NCBI GenBank assembly: GCA_021800745.1 | Contig: JAJYYS010000026.1 | Coordinates: forward strand, 1 to 14,619 | Direction of reading: 5' to 3' | Origin: a bacterium | GTDB lineage: Bacteria; SZUA-79; Acidulodesulfobacterales; Acidulodesulfobacteraceae | Length of the DNA stretch: 14,619 bases | Shown here: one piece after another, positions 1 to 9,516 of the stretch | Position numbering within the stretch: position 1 is the first letter of the stretch | Layout of the letters: each line of letters begins with the position of its first letter | Notes under the pieces: generated by a model | Databases searched by the model: none | What the model was told of the DNA's origin: nothing | What the model saw: only the letters and a program-made list of their open reading frames with translations | Translations under genes and position numbers: made by a program

Positions 1-156
1 ATAAAAAAATACGAAAAAGAACTTTTGCCGTATATCGAAAATAATAATCCCGAGATATATGCCGGCATCAGGGAAAAAAAGGTAATTGACGATGCCGTTA
101 AATCAAATCTTATTGCCGTATTAGATAAATTTAAGAAGATTTTTATAGAAGATTGA
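1..156 (+). CDS. atpA: ATP synthase F1 subunit alpha, C-terminal fragment (cut by window edge)
   Basis: An open frame runs from the first base to a TGA at 154-156 and gives 51 residues ending in FKKIFIED. The sequence (a charged helix with ELLPYIE, then PEIYAGIREKK, then an amphipathic tail) resembles the helical C-terminal domain of the F1 alpha subunit. The assignment relies mainly on position, because the next gene, 18 bases on, is clearly atpG followed by atpD and atpC, the standard F1 order. Alpha alternates with beta in the F1 hexamer and carries the non-catalytic nucleotide sites. The nucleotide-binding part lies outside the window, so function cannot be checked here. Confidence 0.85.
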   Translation: MKKYEKELLPYIENNNPEIYAGIREKKVIDDAVKSNLIAVLDKFKKIFIED

Positions 157-174
157 TAACGATATAAATATATT

Positions 175-1044
175 ATGCCGAATTTAAAATCTATAAAAAG
201 AAAGATTTCGAGTATTAAAAATACCAGACAAATAACGAAAGCTATGAAAATGGTGGCGGGGTCCAAATTAAAACGGAACCAGTCCGCTATGAACGAATTC
301 AGGGCATATGCTTCCGCTTATGACGACGTTATTAAAAATATTTCCAAGAATACGGTATTATATTCGCATCCTTTTTATAAAAAAACATCTAACGGCAACA
401 CCGGCATAATAATAATTTCGACGGACAGAGGACTTTGCGGTTCTTTCAATATGAATTTGTTTAAACTCTTTTTTGAGGAATTAAAGATTACGGGAATAAA
501 TTCAAGTCAAGTAAAGTTGTATATTCTCGGCAAAAAGGGCTTCGATTTTTTTAAAAAGAATAATTACGAGATTATATTCAAAAGGGCTTTTTCCGAAGAC
601 GAATCGATTATTAATCTTTCCGTCCTATTATCGGACGGCATATTAGACGATTTTAAGGCAGGCGAAATCGAAAACATTTACATAATGTCCAATAAGTATA
701 TTTCAACGCTTCATCAAAAAGCCCATGCCGAAAAGATTTTACCGTTTGAAACCCAAGCCGCCGACGAAAATAAAAACAGCGGGGGATATTTAATAGAACC
801 GGTAGGTTATGAAGAGGAAATAATTGACAAGATTTTTAAAGATTATATACAAACTAAAATATATTTCAGAATTTTGGAGTCTTTCGCCGGCGAACAGGCT
901 TCAAGAATGAACGCAATGGATAATGCGACAAGAAATGCGGGGAAGCTTATAAATAAATTGACCGTGTCTTATAATAAAGCAAGGCAGGCGGCCGTTACGC
1001 TCGAAATTTTAGATATTATAAACGGCGTGAATGCGATAAAATAA
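175..1044 (+). CDS. atpG: ATP synthase F1 subunit gamma
   Basis: This 289-residue protein is the central rotor shaft of F1, which couples rotation of the membrane c-ring to catalysis in the alpha-beta hexamer. The N-terminus (MPNLKSIKRKISSIKNTRQITKAM) and the C-terminal helix (ASRMNAMDNATRNAGKLI, then LTVSYNKARQAAVTLEI) are the two conserved coiled-coil halves of the family, and the length is typical. A central Rossmann-like part contains ISTDRGLCGSFN near residues 81-92. The start is fixed by the conserved MPNLKSIK opening; no convincing Shine-Dalgarno sequence precedes it, so translation may depend on atpA, whose stop lies 18 bases upstream. It belongs to the atpAGDC operon. Confidence 0.97.
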   Translation: MPNLKSIKRKISSIKNTRQITKAMKMVAGSKLKRNQSAMNEFRAYASAYDDVIKNISKNTVLYSHPFYKKTSNGNTGIIIISTDRGLCGSFNMNLFKLFFEELKITGINSSQVKLYILGKKGFDFFKKNNYEIIFKRAFSEDESIINLSVLLSDGILDDFKAGEIENIYIMSNKYISTLHQKAHAEKILPFETQAADENKNSGGYLIEPVGYEEEIIDKIFKDYIQTKIYFRILESFAGEQASRMNAMDNATRNAGKLINKLTVSYNKARQAAVTLEILDIINGVNAIK

Positions 1045-1063
1045 ATTTTTTGGAGGGTATTAA

Positions 1064-2473
<1,410 letters not shown>

Positions 2474-2719
2474 ATGCCGCTTAAATTAAAAATAGTAAAT
2501 AAAAAGATATTGATTTTTGAAGGAGAGGCGGATTTTTGCGAAATTCCGACCGAGGCAGGGATAGAAGGCGTTATGCCGAAGCATGTAAATTTTATCGCTA
2601 ATCTGGCCTCGGGGAAAATAAAATATAAAATCGGCGAAAAAGAAAACGAAATAGAAGCGGCAGGCGGGGGATTCGTCGAAGTCAGCGGCGACAATTTAAA
2701 CATTCTGCTTAATTCCTGA
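2474..2719 (+). CDS. atpC: ATP synthase F1 subunit epsilon, short form without C-terminal helices
   Basis: The ATG follows the atpD stop codon with no gap, so translation is probably coupled. The 81 residues match the N-terminal beta-sandwich of epsilon: LKIVNKKILIFEGEADFCEIPTEAGIEGVMPKH, then the closing GGGFVEVSGDNLNILL. Epsilon sits at the foot of gamma and links it to the c-ring. In most bacteria it has about 130-140 residues, and the last 45-50 form two helices that can extend and inhibit ATP hydrolysis. Here the protein ends just after the sandwich. The bases after the stop contain stops in all frames and no coding-like sequence, so this looks like a true short form rather than a frameshift. 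Short forms are known in some phyla such as Chlorobi. Confidence 0.9.
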   Translation: MPLKLKIVNKKILIFEGEADFCEIPTEAGIEGVMPKHVNFIANLASGKIKYKIGEKENEIEAAGGGFVEVSGDNLNILLNS

Positions 2720-2751
2720 TTGATATTTAGTTTTAAAAATATTAATATAAT
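2720..2751 (+). promoter_or_regulatory. possible weak promoter before serS
   Basis: The 67-base gap between atpC and serS is almost pure A and T. It contains TTGATA at 2720-2725 and a perfect TATAAT at 2746-2751, but the 20-base spacer is longer than normal. No hairpin terminator is seen after atpC, so serS may also be read through from the atp operon. In DNA this AT-rich a -10 match alone means little. Confidence 0.25.
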
Positions 2752-2786
2752 ACAAAAATATAAAATAATTAAATTATTATTAAAAA

Positions 2787-4052
2787 ATGATAGACATTAA
2801 ACTTATCAGGGACCAGAGAGAATACGTCAAAAAGGAGATGGAAAAGCTTTTCGTTTCCGTTCCCATAGATGAAATTTTTGAACTCGACGAGTCTAAAAGG
2901 AAGCTTTTATATGATTCCGAATGTTTAAGGAACACAAGGAAGACTCTTTCTAAGGAAATAGCTTCGGAAAAGGACGGAGAAGTAATTTCGGCAAAAAAAA
3001 ACGAGGTAAACAAGGTAAACGAACTGATTAAAGTTCAGGAAGACGAATTAAACGCCATAGAAGAAAGACTTAATTCCTTAATGCTTAACGTTCCAAATCT
3101 GCCCGACCCCGATGTACCGGTCGGCAAAGACGAAACCGGAAATACGGCGGTTTCATATTTCAACGAAAGGAAAAAGTTTAATTTCGAACTCAAAACCCAT
3201 TACGAAATCGGGCAAAAAAGAGATTTAATAGATTTTGAAAGAGGAGTTAAAATTTCCGGCACCCGCTTTTATATTTTAAAAAAGGGGCTTGCAAAACTTC
3301 AGAGGGCGCTTATTAATTTTATGCTGGATGTTCATATAACTTATCATGATTACGAAGAGATATATCCGCCTTTCATGGTAAATGAAGAATGTTTGACGGG
3401 AACGGGACAGCTCCCAAAATTTTCCGATAATTTATATAAAGACGACGATTCAGGGCTCTGGTTTGTTCCAACCGCTGAGGTCCCGGTTACCAATATGTAC
3501 AGAAATGAAGTGTTTGACATAGACAAACTTCCTATAAAACATGCCGCCTATACCGCCTGTTTCAGAAAAGAACGGCTGTCCGCCGGCAAAGACACGAAAG
3601 GGATAAAAAGAGGACATCAATTCGACAAGGTAGAACTCGTAAAAATTACTACTCCCGAAACCGCAAAAGAAGAATTATCAAGCCTTATCGCAGACGCTCA
3701 GGATATATTAAACAGGCTCGATATTCCCCACAGGCTCGTCAGGATATGCACCGGCGATTTAAGTTTCACCGCAAGCGAAAAATTCGACATCGAAGTTTAC
3801 GCCCCCGGAATAAACGAATGGCTTGAAGTGAGTTCATGCTCCAATTTCGGTTCTTTTCAGGCAAGAAGAGCAAACATAAAATTTAAAAGGGATAAAAAAT
3901 CAAAAGCCGAGTTCGTTTCAACGTTAAACGGTTCAGGGCTTGCCCTTCCGAGAGTAATGATTGCGATAATAGAAAATTACCAGACCGAAGACGGTTATAT
4001 AAAAATTCCCGATGCCTTAAAGCCTTATTTCGCAACGGAAGAGTTCATTTAA
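2787..4052 (+). CDS. serS: serine--tRNA ligase
   Basis: This class II aminoacyl-tRNA synthetase charges tRNA-Ser with serine in the cytoplasm. The N-terminal MIDIKLIRDQREYVKKEM leads into a charged coiled-coil arm (about 27-105) that grips the long variable arm of tRNA-Ser. The catalytic part shows TGTGQLPKF (204-212), the serine-binding TAEVP (229-233), motif 2 FRKE followed by GKDTKGIKRGHQFDKVE (259-283) and motif 3 NGSGLALPRVMIAIIENYQ (381-399). The length of 421 residues is normal. The start is supported by the conserved opening; no Shine-Dalgarno sequence is visible. The stop lies 3 bases before ftsK, suggesting co-transcription. Confidence 0.97.
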   Translation: MIDIKLIRDQREYVKKEMEKLFVSVPIDEIFELDESKRKLLYDSECLRNTRKTLSKEIASEKDGEVISAKKNEVNKVNELIKVQEDELNAIEERLNSLMLNVPNLPDPDVPVGKDETGNTAVSYFNERKKFNFELKTHYEIGQKRDLIDFERGVKISGTRFYILKKGLAKLQRALINFMLDVHITYHDYEEIYPPFMVNEECLTGTGQLPKFSDNLYKDDDSGLWFVPTAEVPVTNMYRNEVFDIDKLPIKHAAYTACFRKERLSAGKDTKGIKRGHQFDKVELVKITTPETAKEELSSLIADAQDILNRLDIPHRLVRICTGDLSFTASEKFDIEVYAPGINEWLEVSSCSNFGSFQARRANIKFKRDKKSKAEFVSTLNGSGLALPRVMIAIIENYQTEDGYIKIPDALKPYFATEEFI

Positions 4053-4055
4053 ATT

Positions 4056-6254
4056 ATGTCAAGCCATAAAAGGACAATATGGGGAGTATTAATTATATTT
4101 TTTTCCGTATATTCCCTGTTGTCCCTTTATTCATACGATATACTTCAGCAAACCTTTAATTCATATTCGATTTCAACGGTTCATAAAACAAACCTGGGCG
4201 GGTTCTTCGGCGGTATTTTATCAAACTATTTATTGACAATATTCGGGCTGGTATCTTTCCCGATAATCCTTTTTATATTATTGGCCGGGGTTGTTTTAAT
4301 ATTGAACAAGCCCTTAATTAAAAGATTTTATGCAGGAATCTTAATAGCCCTCTTTGCCTTATCGATTTTTTTATACCGCCTGTTTCCTAAAATTTTATAT
4401 CACGGCTTTATTATATCAGGCGGAGGATTAATCGGTAGAGGGGTTTACGGCGGTCTTTTTAAATTTTTCGGCGAAGCCGGAACTATAATAATAACCCTTT
4501 TGCTTTTTCTTTCCTCGTTTTATATTTTTTTTAAGAAAATCAATCATGAACGCGCCGCCGGATATTTTAATTATATTTATAATCTGTCCAAAATAGACAT
4601 AAAAAAAATTAAATGGTTAAATCTTCGCTTGCCGTTTATTAAGGCGGCAAGTTTTTTTTCTTCGTTAAAATTAAGATTTGAGAAAAGAAAGGGGCTTAAA
4701 AAAAGGAAAAAAAGTTTTGTTTTAAATAAAGAGCTATTTGGGGGGACGAGGGAAGAGCTTATAGACGATTTAGAAAAAAAAGAGGAAGCCGAAGTTGTAA
4801 GCGGCGAACCTATAACGGAAAAGGACGGCACATTCGATTTTATCGACGATAGGGATGCAAAAATACCCCCGGTTTCATTAATAAACAGCGAAACAGCGGC
4901 AAAAGATATTCAAAAACCGGACAAGTTATCCCTTTTAGGAAATGCGACGTTAATAGAAAAAAAACTTACGGATTTTGGGGTTAAAGGAAAAGTAACCGGA
5001 ATAAATCCCGGTCCTATTATAACCATGTATGAGTTTGAACCGGCAAGCGGGGTCAAAGTGGGAAGGATACTGTCGCTTTCGGAAGACTTAACGATGGCGC
5101 TAAAATCAAAGCCGGTAAGGATAACCGGAGTCATAGAAGGCAAGTCCGCCGTAGGCATCGAAGTTCCAAATAATAAAAGGGAAACAGTTTTCTTTTCGGA
5201 AATTTTAAATTCGAAAGATTTTGTAGATTCAAAATCTTTGCTTACGATAATTCTCGGAAAGAATACTACCGGAGGCAGCGTGCTGTTCGATATTGCAAAG
5301 GCGCCTCATTTATTAATCGCGGGTGCTACCGGCGCCGGAAAAAGCGTTTTTATAAATACATTAGTAATGAGCCTTCTTTTTAAGGCAAGCTACGAAGAGC
5401 TGAATTTTTTAATGATAGACCCTAAAAGATTGGAACTGACCCCCTTTGAAAACCTGCCGCATCTGATAAGCGACGTCGTTTACGATGCAAAAAAAGCAGG
5501 TATAGCGCTTAAATGGGCTGTTTCGGAAATGGAAGGGAGATATAGAAAGATGCAGGCCGAAGGGGTTAAGAATATAGAACAGTTTAACGAAAGGTTTAAA
5601 AAGCAAGGCTTAAAGCCTATGCCTTATTTAGTCATTATAATAGACGAATTAAGCGATCTGATGCTTACGAGTCCGAAAGACGTCGAAACTTCTATAATAA
5701 GGCTTTCACAGATGGCGCGCGCCTGCGGCATTCACCTTATAATCGCTACTCAAAGGCCGTCGGTTAACGTTGTAACCGGCGTTATTAAAGCAAATATGCC
5801 GTCGCGCATATCTTTTTTAGTTTCGTCCAAGGTCGATTCCAGAACCATACTGGATTCAAACGGCGCCGAGGAACTGCTGGGGAACGGAGATATGCTTTTT
5901 ATGCCTCCGGGACAAGGGAGGCTTGCAAGAATTCACGGTTCCTATATTTCGGAAGAAGAAATTAAAAAGGCGCTGGATTTTATAATCGGAAAGAATTTTC
6001 CGTCCCAGAAAAACGAATTATTAATAAATGAGTTTGACAATACGGGTAATTTTGATAGAATAATTACGGACGATCCCGACGACGAAATATATAACGAGGT
6101 GCTGAATCTGGTTCGGTCGGAAGACGACGGCGAAAATATTTCGATATCATACGTGCAGAGAAGATTCAGGATAGGTTTTAACAGAGCGGCAAGAATAATA
6201 GAAAAAATGCAAAACGAGGGAATTTTAATAAAAAAAAGGAGACAGGGGAAATGA
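4056..6254 (+). CDS. ftsK: FtsK/SpoIIIE-family DNA translocase
   Basis: This membrane-anchored hexameric motor pumps chromosomal DNA away from the closing division septum. The 732 residues begin with an N-terminal membrane part with about four hydrophobic segments (roughly 8-26, 58-83, 91-107, 142-159). A short charged linker follows (about 205-290). The motor includes the alpha part IITMYEFEPASGVKVGRI (321-338), Walker A GATGAGKS (423-430), MIDPKRLEL (453-461), Walker B VIIIDELSDLM (526-536) and IIATQRPSVNVVTGVIKANMP. A C-terminal gamma winged helix (about 676-732, ISYVQRRFRIGFNRAARIIE) would read polarity sites on the DNA. The size is close to SpoIIIE rather than the long-linker E. coli FtsK. 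It follows serS by 3 bases and overlaps lolA by 4. Confidence 0.96.
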   Translation: MSSHKRTIWGVLIIFFSVYSLLSLYSYDILQQTFNSYSISTVHKTNLGGFFGGILSNYLLTIFGLVSFPIILFILLAGVVLILNKPLIKRFYAGILIALFALSIFLYRLFPKILYHGFIISGGGLIGRGVYGGLFKFFGEAGTIIITLLLFLSSFYIFFKKINHERAAGYFNYIYNLSKIDIKKIKWLNLRLPFIKAASFFSSLKLRFEKRKGLKKRKKSFVLNKELFGGTREELIDDLEKKEEAEVVSGEPITEKDGTFDFIDDRDAKIPPVSLINSETAAKDIQKPDKLSLLGNATLIEKKLTDFGVKGKVTGINPGPIITMYEFEPASGVKVGRILSLSEDLTMALKSKPVRITGVIEGKSAVGIEVPNNKRETVFFSEILNSKDFVDSKSLLTIILGKNTTGGSVLFDIAKAPHLLIAGATGAGKSVFINTLVMSLLFKASYEELNFLMIDPKRLELTPFENLPHLISDVVYDAKKAGIALKWAVSEMEGRYRKMQAEGVKNIEQFNERFKKQGLKPMPYLVIIIDELSDLMLTSPKDVETSIIRLSQMARACGIHLIIATQRPSVNVVTGVIKANMPSRISFLVSSKVDSRTILDSNGAEELLGNGDMLFMPPGQGRLARIHGSYISEEEIKKALDFIIGKNFPSQKNELLINEFDNTGNFDRIITDDPDDEIYNEVLNLVRSEDDGENISISYVQRRFRIGFNRAARIIEKMQNEGILIKKRRQGK

Positions 6255-6919
6255 AAATAAGATTTTCAAAATTATTTATATCATTTTTAATTGCATCTTT
6301 GTTTCTTTCTATATACTTTACGCCGAAATCTTACGGCATATCCAATAATACGGTTAATAAAATTGAGGCAAAATATAAAAACGTTTATTCTATCGGCGCT
6401 TATTTTTATCAAAAAGAAATTATCCCCGGATATTCGCAAAATATGGCTTTTAAAGGTCATTTTTATTACGAACGAAATAAGGGCATGGCATGGATTTACG
6501 AATATCCTTTTCATAAGCGGCAGGTTCTGAAAAACGGCAGACTTTATATAATAAATAATAAAATCAAAAAAGTTACAGTCGTAAACGTAGGTAGGGAAAG
6601 GGGCGGGTTTCCGCCGAATATTATAAAGGTTATCGGCAGTTTGACCAAATATTTTATTGTTAAAAATATTTCTAAAAATTTAGTTTCGGGAGAAATAGTT
6701 CTTGAATTGAAACCGATAGCAATGCAGAGGGCAAAAAAAATATACGCAGGTTTTGACGAAAAAAGCCTTAAAATTAAATCGCTTAAGATTATTACTCATC
6801 AAGGGCAGATAATAAATTTTATATATAAAAACGTTAAATTTAACGGGCGTATTAACGGCAGGATTTTTAATATTCATTTTCCTTCGTATTATAAAATAAT
6901 AAAAGAAAACCAATATTAA
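6251..6919 (+). CDS. lolA: LolA-like periplasmic lipoprotein carrier
   Basis: The ATG overlaps the ftsK stop as ATGA, with a purine-rich GGAGACAGGGG ribosome binding site ahead of it. The 222 residues start with a signal peptide (basic MKIRFSK, hydrophobic core 8-23, likely cleavage near SYG at 27-29). The mature part fits the LolA fold: NKIEAKYKNVYSIGAYFYQKE, then FKGHFYYERNKGMAWIYEYPF, the usual half-open barrel with aromatic strands. LolA accepts outer-membrane lipoproteins from the LolCDE transporter and carries them across the periplasm. The C-terminal third is more diverged and lysine-rich. Sequence similarity is moderate, so a related LolA-fold protein is possible. The ftsK-lolA coupling supports the call. 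Confidence 0.85.
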   Translation: MKIRFSKLFISFLIASLFLSIYFTPKSYGISNNTVNKIEAKYKNVYSIGAYFYQKEIIPGYSQNMAFKGHFYYERNKGMAWIYEYPFHKRQVLKNGRLYIINNKIKKVTVVNVGRERGGFPPNIIKVIGSLTKYFIVKNISKNLVSGEIVLELKPIAMQRAKKIYAGFDEKSLKIKSLKIITHQGQIINFIYKNVKFNGRINGRIFNIHFPSYYKIIKENQY

Positions 6920-6938
6920 TTTTAAACCGGAGATTAAA

Positions 6939-7424
6939 ATGCCCTCTTTCGATATAGTATCCAAAGCCGACCTTCAGGAGGTCGATAACGCCATCAATCA
7001 AACCGTCAAGGAAATAATAGGCAGGTATGATTTTAAAGGAACCAAAAGCGAAATAAAAAGACAGGATAATATTCTTACTCTGCTCGGCGACGACGATTAT
7101 AAACTTACCGCTTTAATAGATATACTTAAGGGAAAACTTATAAAGCGGGGGGTTTCGATAAAATTTCTGGATTTTAAAAAGAAGGAAGAAGCATCGAAAG
7201 GAATGATGCGCCAGGAAGTAGAAATCAAAGAAGGAGTGGACAAAGAGTCATCGAAAAAAATAATTCAGGAAATAAAAAAAATAGCGCCTAAGGCAGGGGT
7301 GGAGAATCTTAAAGACCATTTAAGGGTTAACTCTAAATCAAGGGACGAACTTCAGGATATAATTTCCCGCTTGAAAGCTTTTCCTTTGGATATAGAACTT
7401 GTTTATACGAATTTTAGGGATTAA
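6939..7424 (+). CDS. yajQ: YajQ-family nucleotide-binding protein
   Basis: The 161 residues match the YajQ family along their whole length: the opening MPSFDIVSKADLQEVDNAIN, the middle LIDILKGKLIKRGVSIKFLDF, and the end VNSKSRDELQDIISRLK with the terminal TNFRD shared with E. coli YajQ. The fold is two linked ferredoxin-like domains. Family members bind nucleotides, and a Xanthomonas member binds cyclic di-GMP; whether this one does cannot be told from sequence. A GGAG ribosome binding site precedes the ATG. It lies 19 bases after lolA and probably closes the serS-ftsK-lolA run. Confidence 0.95.
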   Translation: MPSFDIVSKADLQEVDNAINQTVKEIIGRYDFKGTKSEIKRQDNILTLLGDDDYKLTALIDILKGKLIKRGVSIKFLDFKKKEEASKGMMRQEVEIKEGVDKESSKKIIQEIKKIAPKAGVENLKDHLRVNSKSRDELQDIISRLKAFPLDIELVYTNFRD

Positions 7425-7429
7425 ATATT

Positions 7430-7459
7430 TGCCTAATTTTCAGGCATCAAAATTTTTTA
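7430..7459 (+). terminator. weak candidate terminator after yajQ
   Basis: TGCCT (7430-7434) and AGGCA (7442-7446) can form a 5-base-pair stem with a 7-base loop. An A-then-T run (AAAATTTTTTATT) follows within a few bases. The stem is short, and the T run starts only after several As, so termination would be partial at best. It would separate the housekeeping run from the nitrogen unit. Confidence 0.3.
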
Positions 7460-7478
7460 TTGCATATTTTTTATGCAA
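7460..7478. promoter_or_regulatory. NtrC-like enhancer palindrome upstream of glnB
   Basis: TTGCATATTTTTTATGCAA is an inverted repeat with 7-base arms around TTTTT. Its core TGCAT-N7-ATGCA has the same half-site type and 17-base span as the classical NtrC site (TGCAC-N7-GTGCA). The centre at 7469 lies about 85 bases upstream of the start predicted from the sigma-54 promoter at 7528-7543, a normal distance for an enhancer-binding protein. NtrC activates sigma-54 polymerase under nitrogen limitation. Only one such site is seen, whereas enhancers often come in pairs. The regulator's identity is inferred. Confidence 0.5.
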
Positions 7479-7527
7479 AAGATATAAATTATTTATAATT
7501 TTATGCGGCTATATATTAAATAATTAT

Positions 7528-7543
7528 TGGCATATTTATTGCT
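7528..7543 (+). promoter_or_regulatory. sigma-54 (RpoN) -24/-12 promoter of glnBA
   Basis: TGGCATATTTATTGCT agrees with the sigma-54 consensus TGGCACG-N4-TTGCW, with GG and GC at exactly the required spacing. The only differences are at less conserved positions 6 and 7. Transcription should start near 7554, giving a leader of about 13 bases that contains just the GGGAGGAA ribosome binding site of glnB. Sigma-54 control of glnB and glnA is classical for nitrogen-regulated operons. An NtrC-like palindrome lies upstream, and no equally good promoter precedes glnA itself. Confidence 0.85.
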
Positions 7544-7548
7544 TTTAA

Positions 7549-7905
<357 letters not shown>

Positions 7906-7920
7906 ATAGCACTTTGTCAT

Positions 7921-7976
7921 CGCAGGCATATCTTCGACTGCGCTTATAAAATCAACGGTTTTATGCAGGCAAAGAT
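7921..7976 (+). promoter_or_regulatory. possible structured RNA leader between glnB and glnA
   Basis: The 123-base glnB-glnA gap can form nested pairings: ATCTT (7930-7934) with AAGAT (7972-7976), CTGC (7938-7941) with GCAG (7965-7968), and ATAAAA (7946-7951) with TTTTAT (7959-7964). CTGCG at 7938-7942 can instead pair with CGCAG at 7921-7925, so two exclusive folds are possible. The heptamer GCAGGCA occurs at both competing sites (7922-7928 and 7965-7971). I do not recognise a known riboswitch; the conserved core of the glutamine (glnA) riboswitch is not evident. The stems are short, so this is tentative. Confidence 0.25.
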
Positions 7977-8028
7977 GGAAGCAATCTAAATTTAATAAAT
8001 CTTAATTTTTAAATTTTTTGGAGGAGAA

Positions 8029-9441
8029 ATGACGGAAAATGAAGTAATGCAGTTTATCAAGGAACAGGAGGTTCAATTTATCGACGTTAAGTTTTGCGAC
8101 CTTTTGGGGACATGGCAGCATTTTACGGTGCCGGCGAGCGAAATATCAAAGGACACTTTTAAAGAAGGTTTTGGGTTTGACGGTTCAAGCATAAGGGGAT
8201 GGCAGGCTATAGACGCTTCCGATATGCTTATGATACCGGATGCTTCTACCGCCGTTATAGATAATTTTATAGAGGCAAAAACATTATCCTTAATATGCAA
8301 TATTAAAGACCCAGTTACGGGAAAATTTTACGACAGGGATCCTCGCTATATAGCGCAGAAAGCCGAGAAATATTTAAAATCTACCGGTATTGCCGATACG
8401 GCTTATTTTGGTCCCGAAGCCGAGTTTTTTATTTTTGACGACATAAGATACGACCAGACTTCAAACAGCGGATATTATTATATCGATTCGGAAGAAGGTA
8501 CATGGAATACGGGAAGAGACGAGATGCCCAATCTGGGACATAAACCGAGGAATAAAGAAGGTTATTTTCCGGCTTCCCCTATAGATACCCAAACAGATAT
8601 AAGAAATGAAATGGCTCTGGAACTTCAGAATGTAGGAATAAGAGTCGAAGCCGCCCATCATGAGGTCGCCACCGGAGGGCAGGCGGAAATAGATATGAGA
8701 TTTGATTCTTTAACCGCTATGGGCGATAATTTTATGTGGTTTAAATATATAATTAAAAACGTTGCAAGAAGATACGACAAGACTGCTACTTTTATGCCTA
8801 AGCCGCTTTTCGGCGACAACGGTTCCGGTATGCATGTCCATCAATCCTTATGGAAAAACGGACAGCCGCTTTTTGCAGGGAAAGGCTATGCGGGCTTATC
8901 CGAAATGGGGCTTTATTATATAGGCGGAATATTAAAACACGCAAAAGCGTTATGCGCGTTTACCAATTCAACGACAAATTCTTACAAAAGATTAGTTCCC
9001 GGTTTTGAAGCGCCGGTAAATTTTGTTTATTCATCGAGAAACAGAAGCGCCGCGGTAAGAATTCCTATGTATTCCACTTCTCCGAAGGCAAAAAGAATCG
9101 AATACAGAACGCCGGACCCGACCGCGAACGGATATATCGCTTTTGCGGCACTCCTTATGGCAGGATTAGACGGCATTAAAAATAAAATAAAGCCGGGCAA
9201 TCCCGTGGATAAAGACCTGTTTACTTTGTCCAAAAAAGAACTTAAGAATATTCCGGTTGCCCCGGGTTCGCTTGAAGAAGCCCTTAAGGAACTCGAAAAA
9301 GACCATAAATTTTTACTTGAAGGCGGAGTATTTACCGAAGACTTGATACAGACATGGATTGAACGCAAAATGGAAAACGACGTCAATCCCGTCCGTATGA
9401 GGCCGGTTCCTTATGAATTTGCACTGTATTACGATGTTTAA
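8029..9441 (+). CDS. glnA: glutamine synthetase, type I
   Basis: It makes glutamine from glutamate, ammonia and ATP as a cytoplasmic dodecamer. The 470 residues include [12 protein letters not shown] (47-58), metal and substrate motifs [11 protein letters not shown] (127-137), [20 protein letters not shown] (207-226), the ATP-loop segment [12 protein letters not shown] (264-275), [15 protein letters not shown] (317-331) and RIEYRTPDP (356-364). The [12 protein letters not shown] segment (170-181) marks the I-beta subtype usually controlled by adenylylation. At the adenylylation site, E. coli KNLYDLPPEE reads here [10 protein letters not shown]: the target Tyr is Phe398. GlnE-type control is therefore unlikely. 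A GGAGGAG ribosome binding site lies just ahead. It is probably transcribed with glnB, and a strong terminator follows. Confidence 0.97.
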   Translation: MTENEVMQFIKEQEVQFIDVKFCDLLGTWQHFTVPASEISKDTFKEGFGFDGSSIRGWQAIDASDMLMIPDASTAVIDNFIEAKTLSLICNIKDPVTGKFYDRDPRYIAQKAEKYLKSTGIADTAYFGPEAEFFIFDDIRYDQTSNSGYYYIDSEEGTWNTGRDEMPNLGHKPRNKEGYFPASPIDTQTDIRNEMALELQNVGIRVEAAHHEVATGGQAEIDMRFDSLTAMGDNFMWFKYIIKNVARRYDKTATFMPKPLFGDNGSGMHVHQSLWKNGQPLFAGKGYAGLSEMGLYYIGGILKHAKALCAFTNSTTNSYKRLVPGFEAPVNFVYSSRNRSAAVRIPMYSTSPKAKRIEYRTPDPTANGYIAFAALLMAGLDGIKNKIKPGNPVDKDLFTLSKKELKNIPVAPGSLEEALKELEKDHKFLLEGGVFTEDLIQTWIERKMENDVNPVRMRPVPYEFALYYDV

Positions 9442-9470
9442 TCGTTAAAAGTTTATTTTAATATAAGGCG

Positions 9471-9510
9471 CGGCGGGCATAAATTGTATTTTATGCCCGC
9501 CGTTATTTTT
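9471..9510 (+). terminator. strong intrinsic terminator after glnA
   Basis: CGGCGGGCATAAA (9471-9483) and TTTATGCCCGCCG (9490-9502) form a perfect 13-base-pair stem with a 6-base loop. TTATTTTT follows directly at 9503-9510. This is a textbook Rho-independent terminator for the glnBA transcript. The convergent ccdA gene ends 7 bases further on. Read from that side the same hairpin is followed by CGCCTTATATT, so termination in that direction would be weaker. Confidence 0.92.
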
Positions 9511-9516
9511 AGGCGC

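Noticed and set aside
2720..2786. A frameshifted C-terminal helical domain of ATP synthase epsilon
   Set aside because: I read all three frames after the atpC stop. They are full of stop codons and almost pure A and T, with no helix-like coding sequence.
7921..7942. A second sigma-54 promoter directly upstream of glnA
   Set aside because: GGCAT and CTGC are present, but the GG-to-GC spacing does not fit the strict -24/-12 rule.
7906..8028. A known glutamine riboswitch ahead of glnA
   Set aside because: The context is right, but I could not find the conserved core of the glnA riboswitch and there is no short peptide frame of the Downstream-peptide type. A covariance-model search would be decisive.
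9027..9386. A 119-codon minus-strand frame inside glnA
   Set aside because: It is opposite the well-conserved C-terminal part of glutamine synthetase, and its composition looks like an antisense shadow. The same holds for the 116-codon frame opposite the start of atpD.
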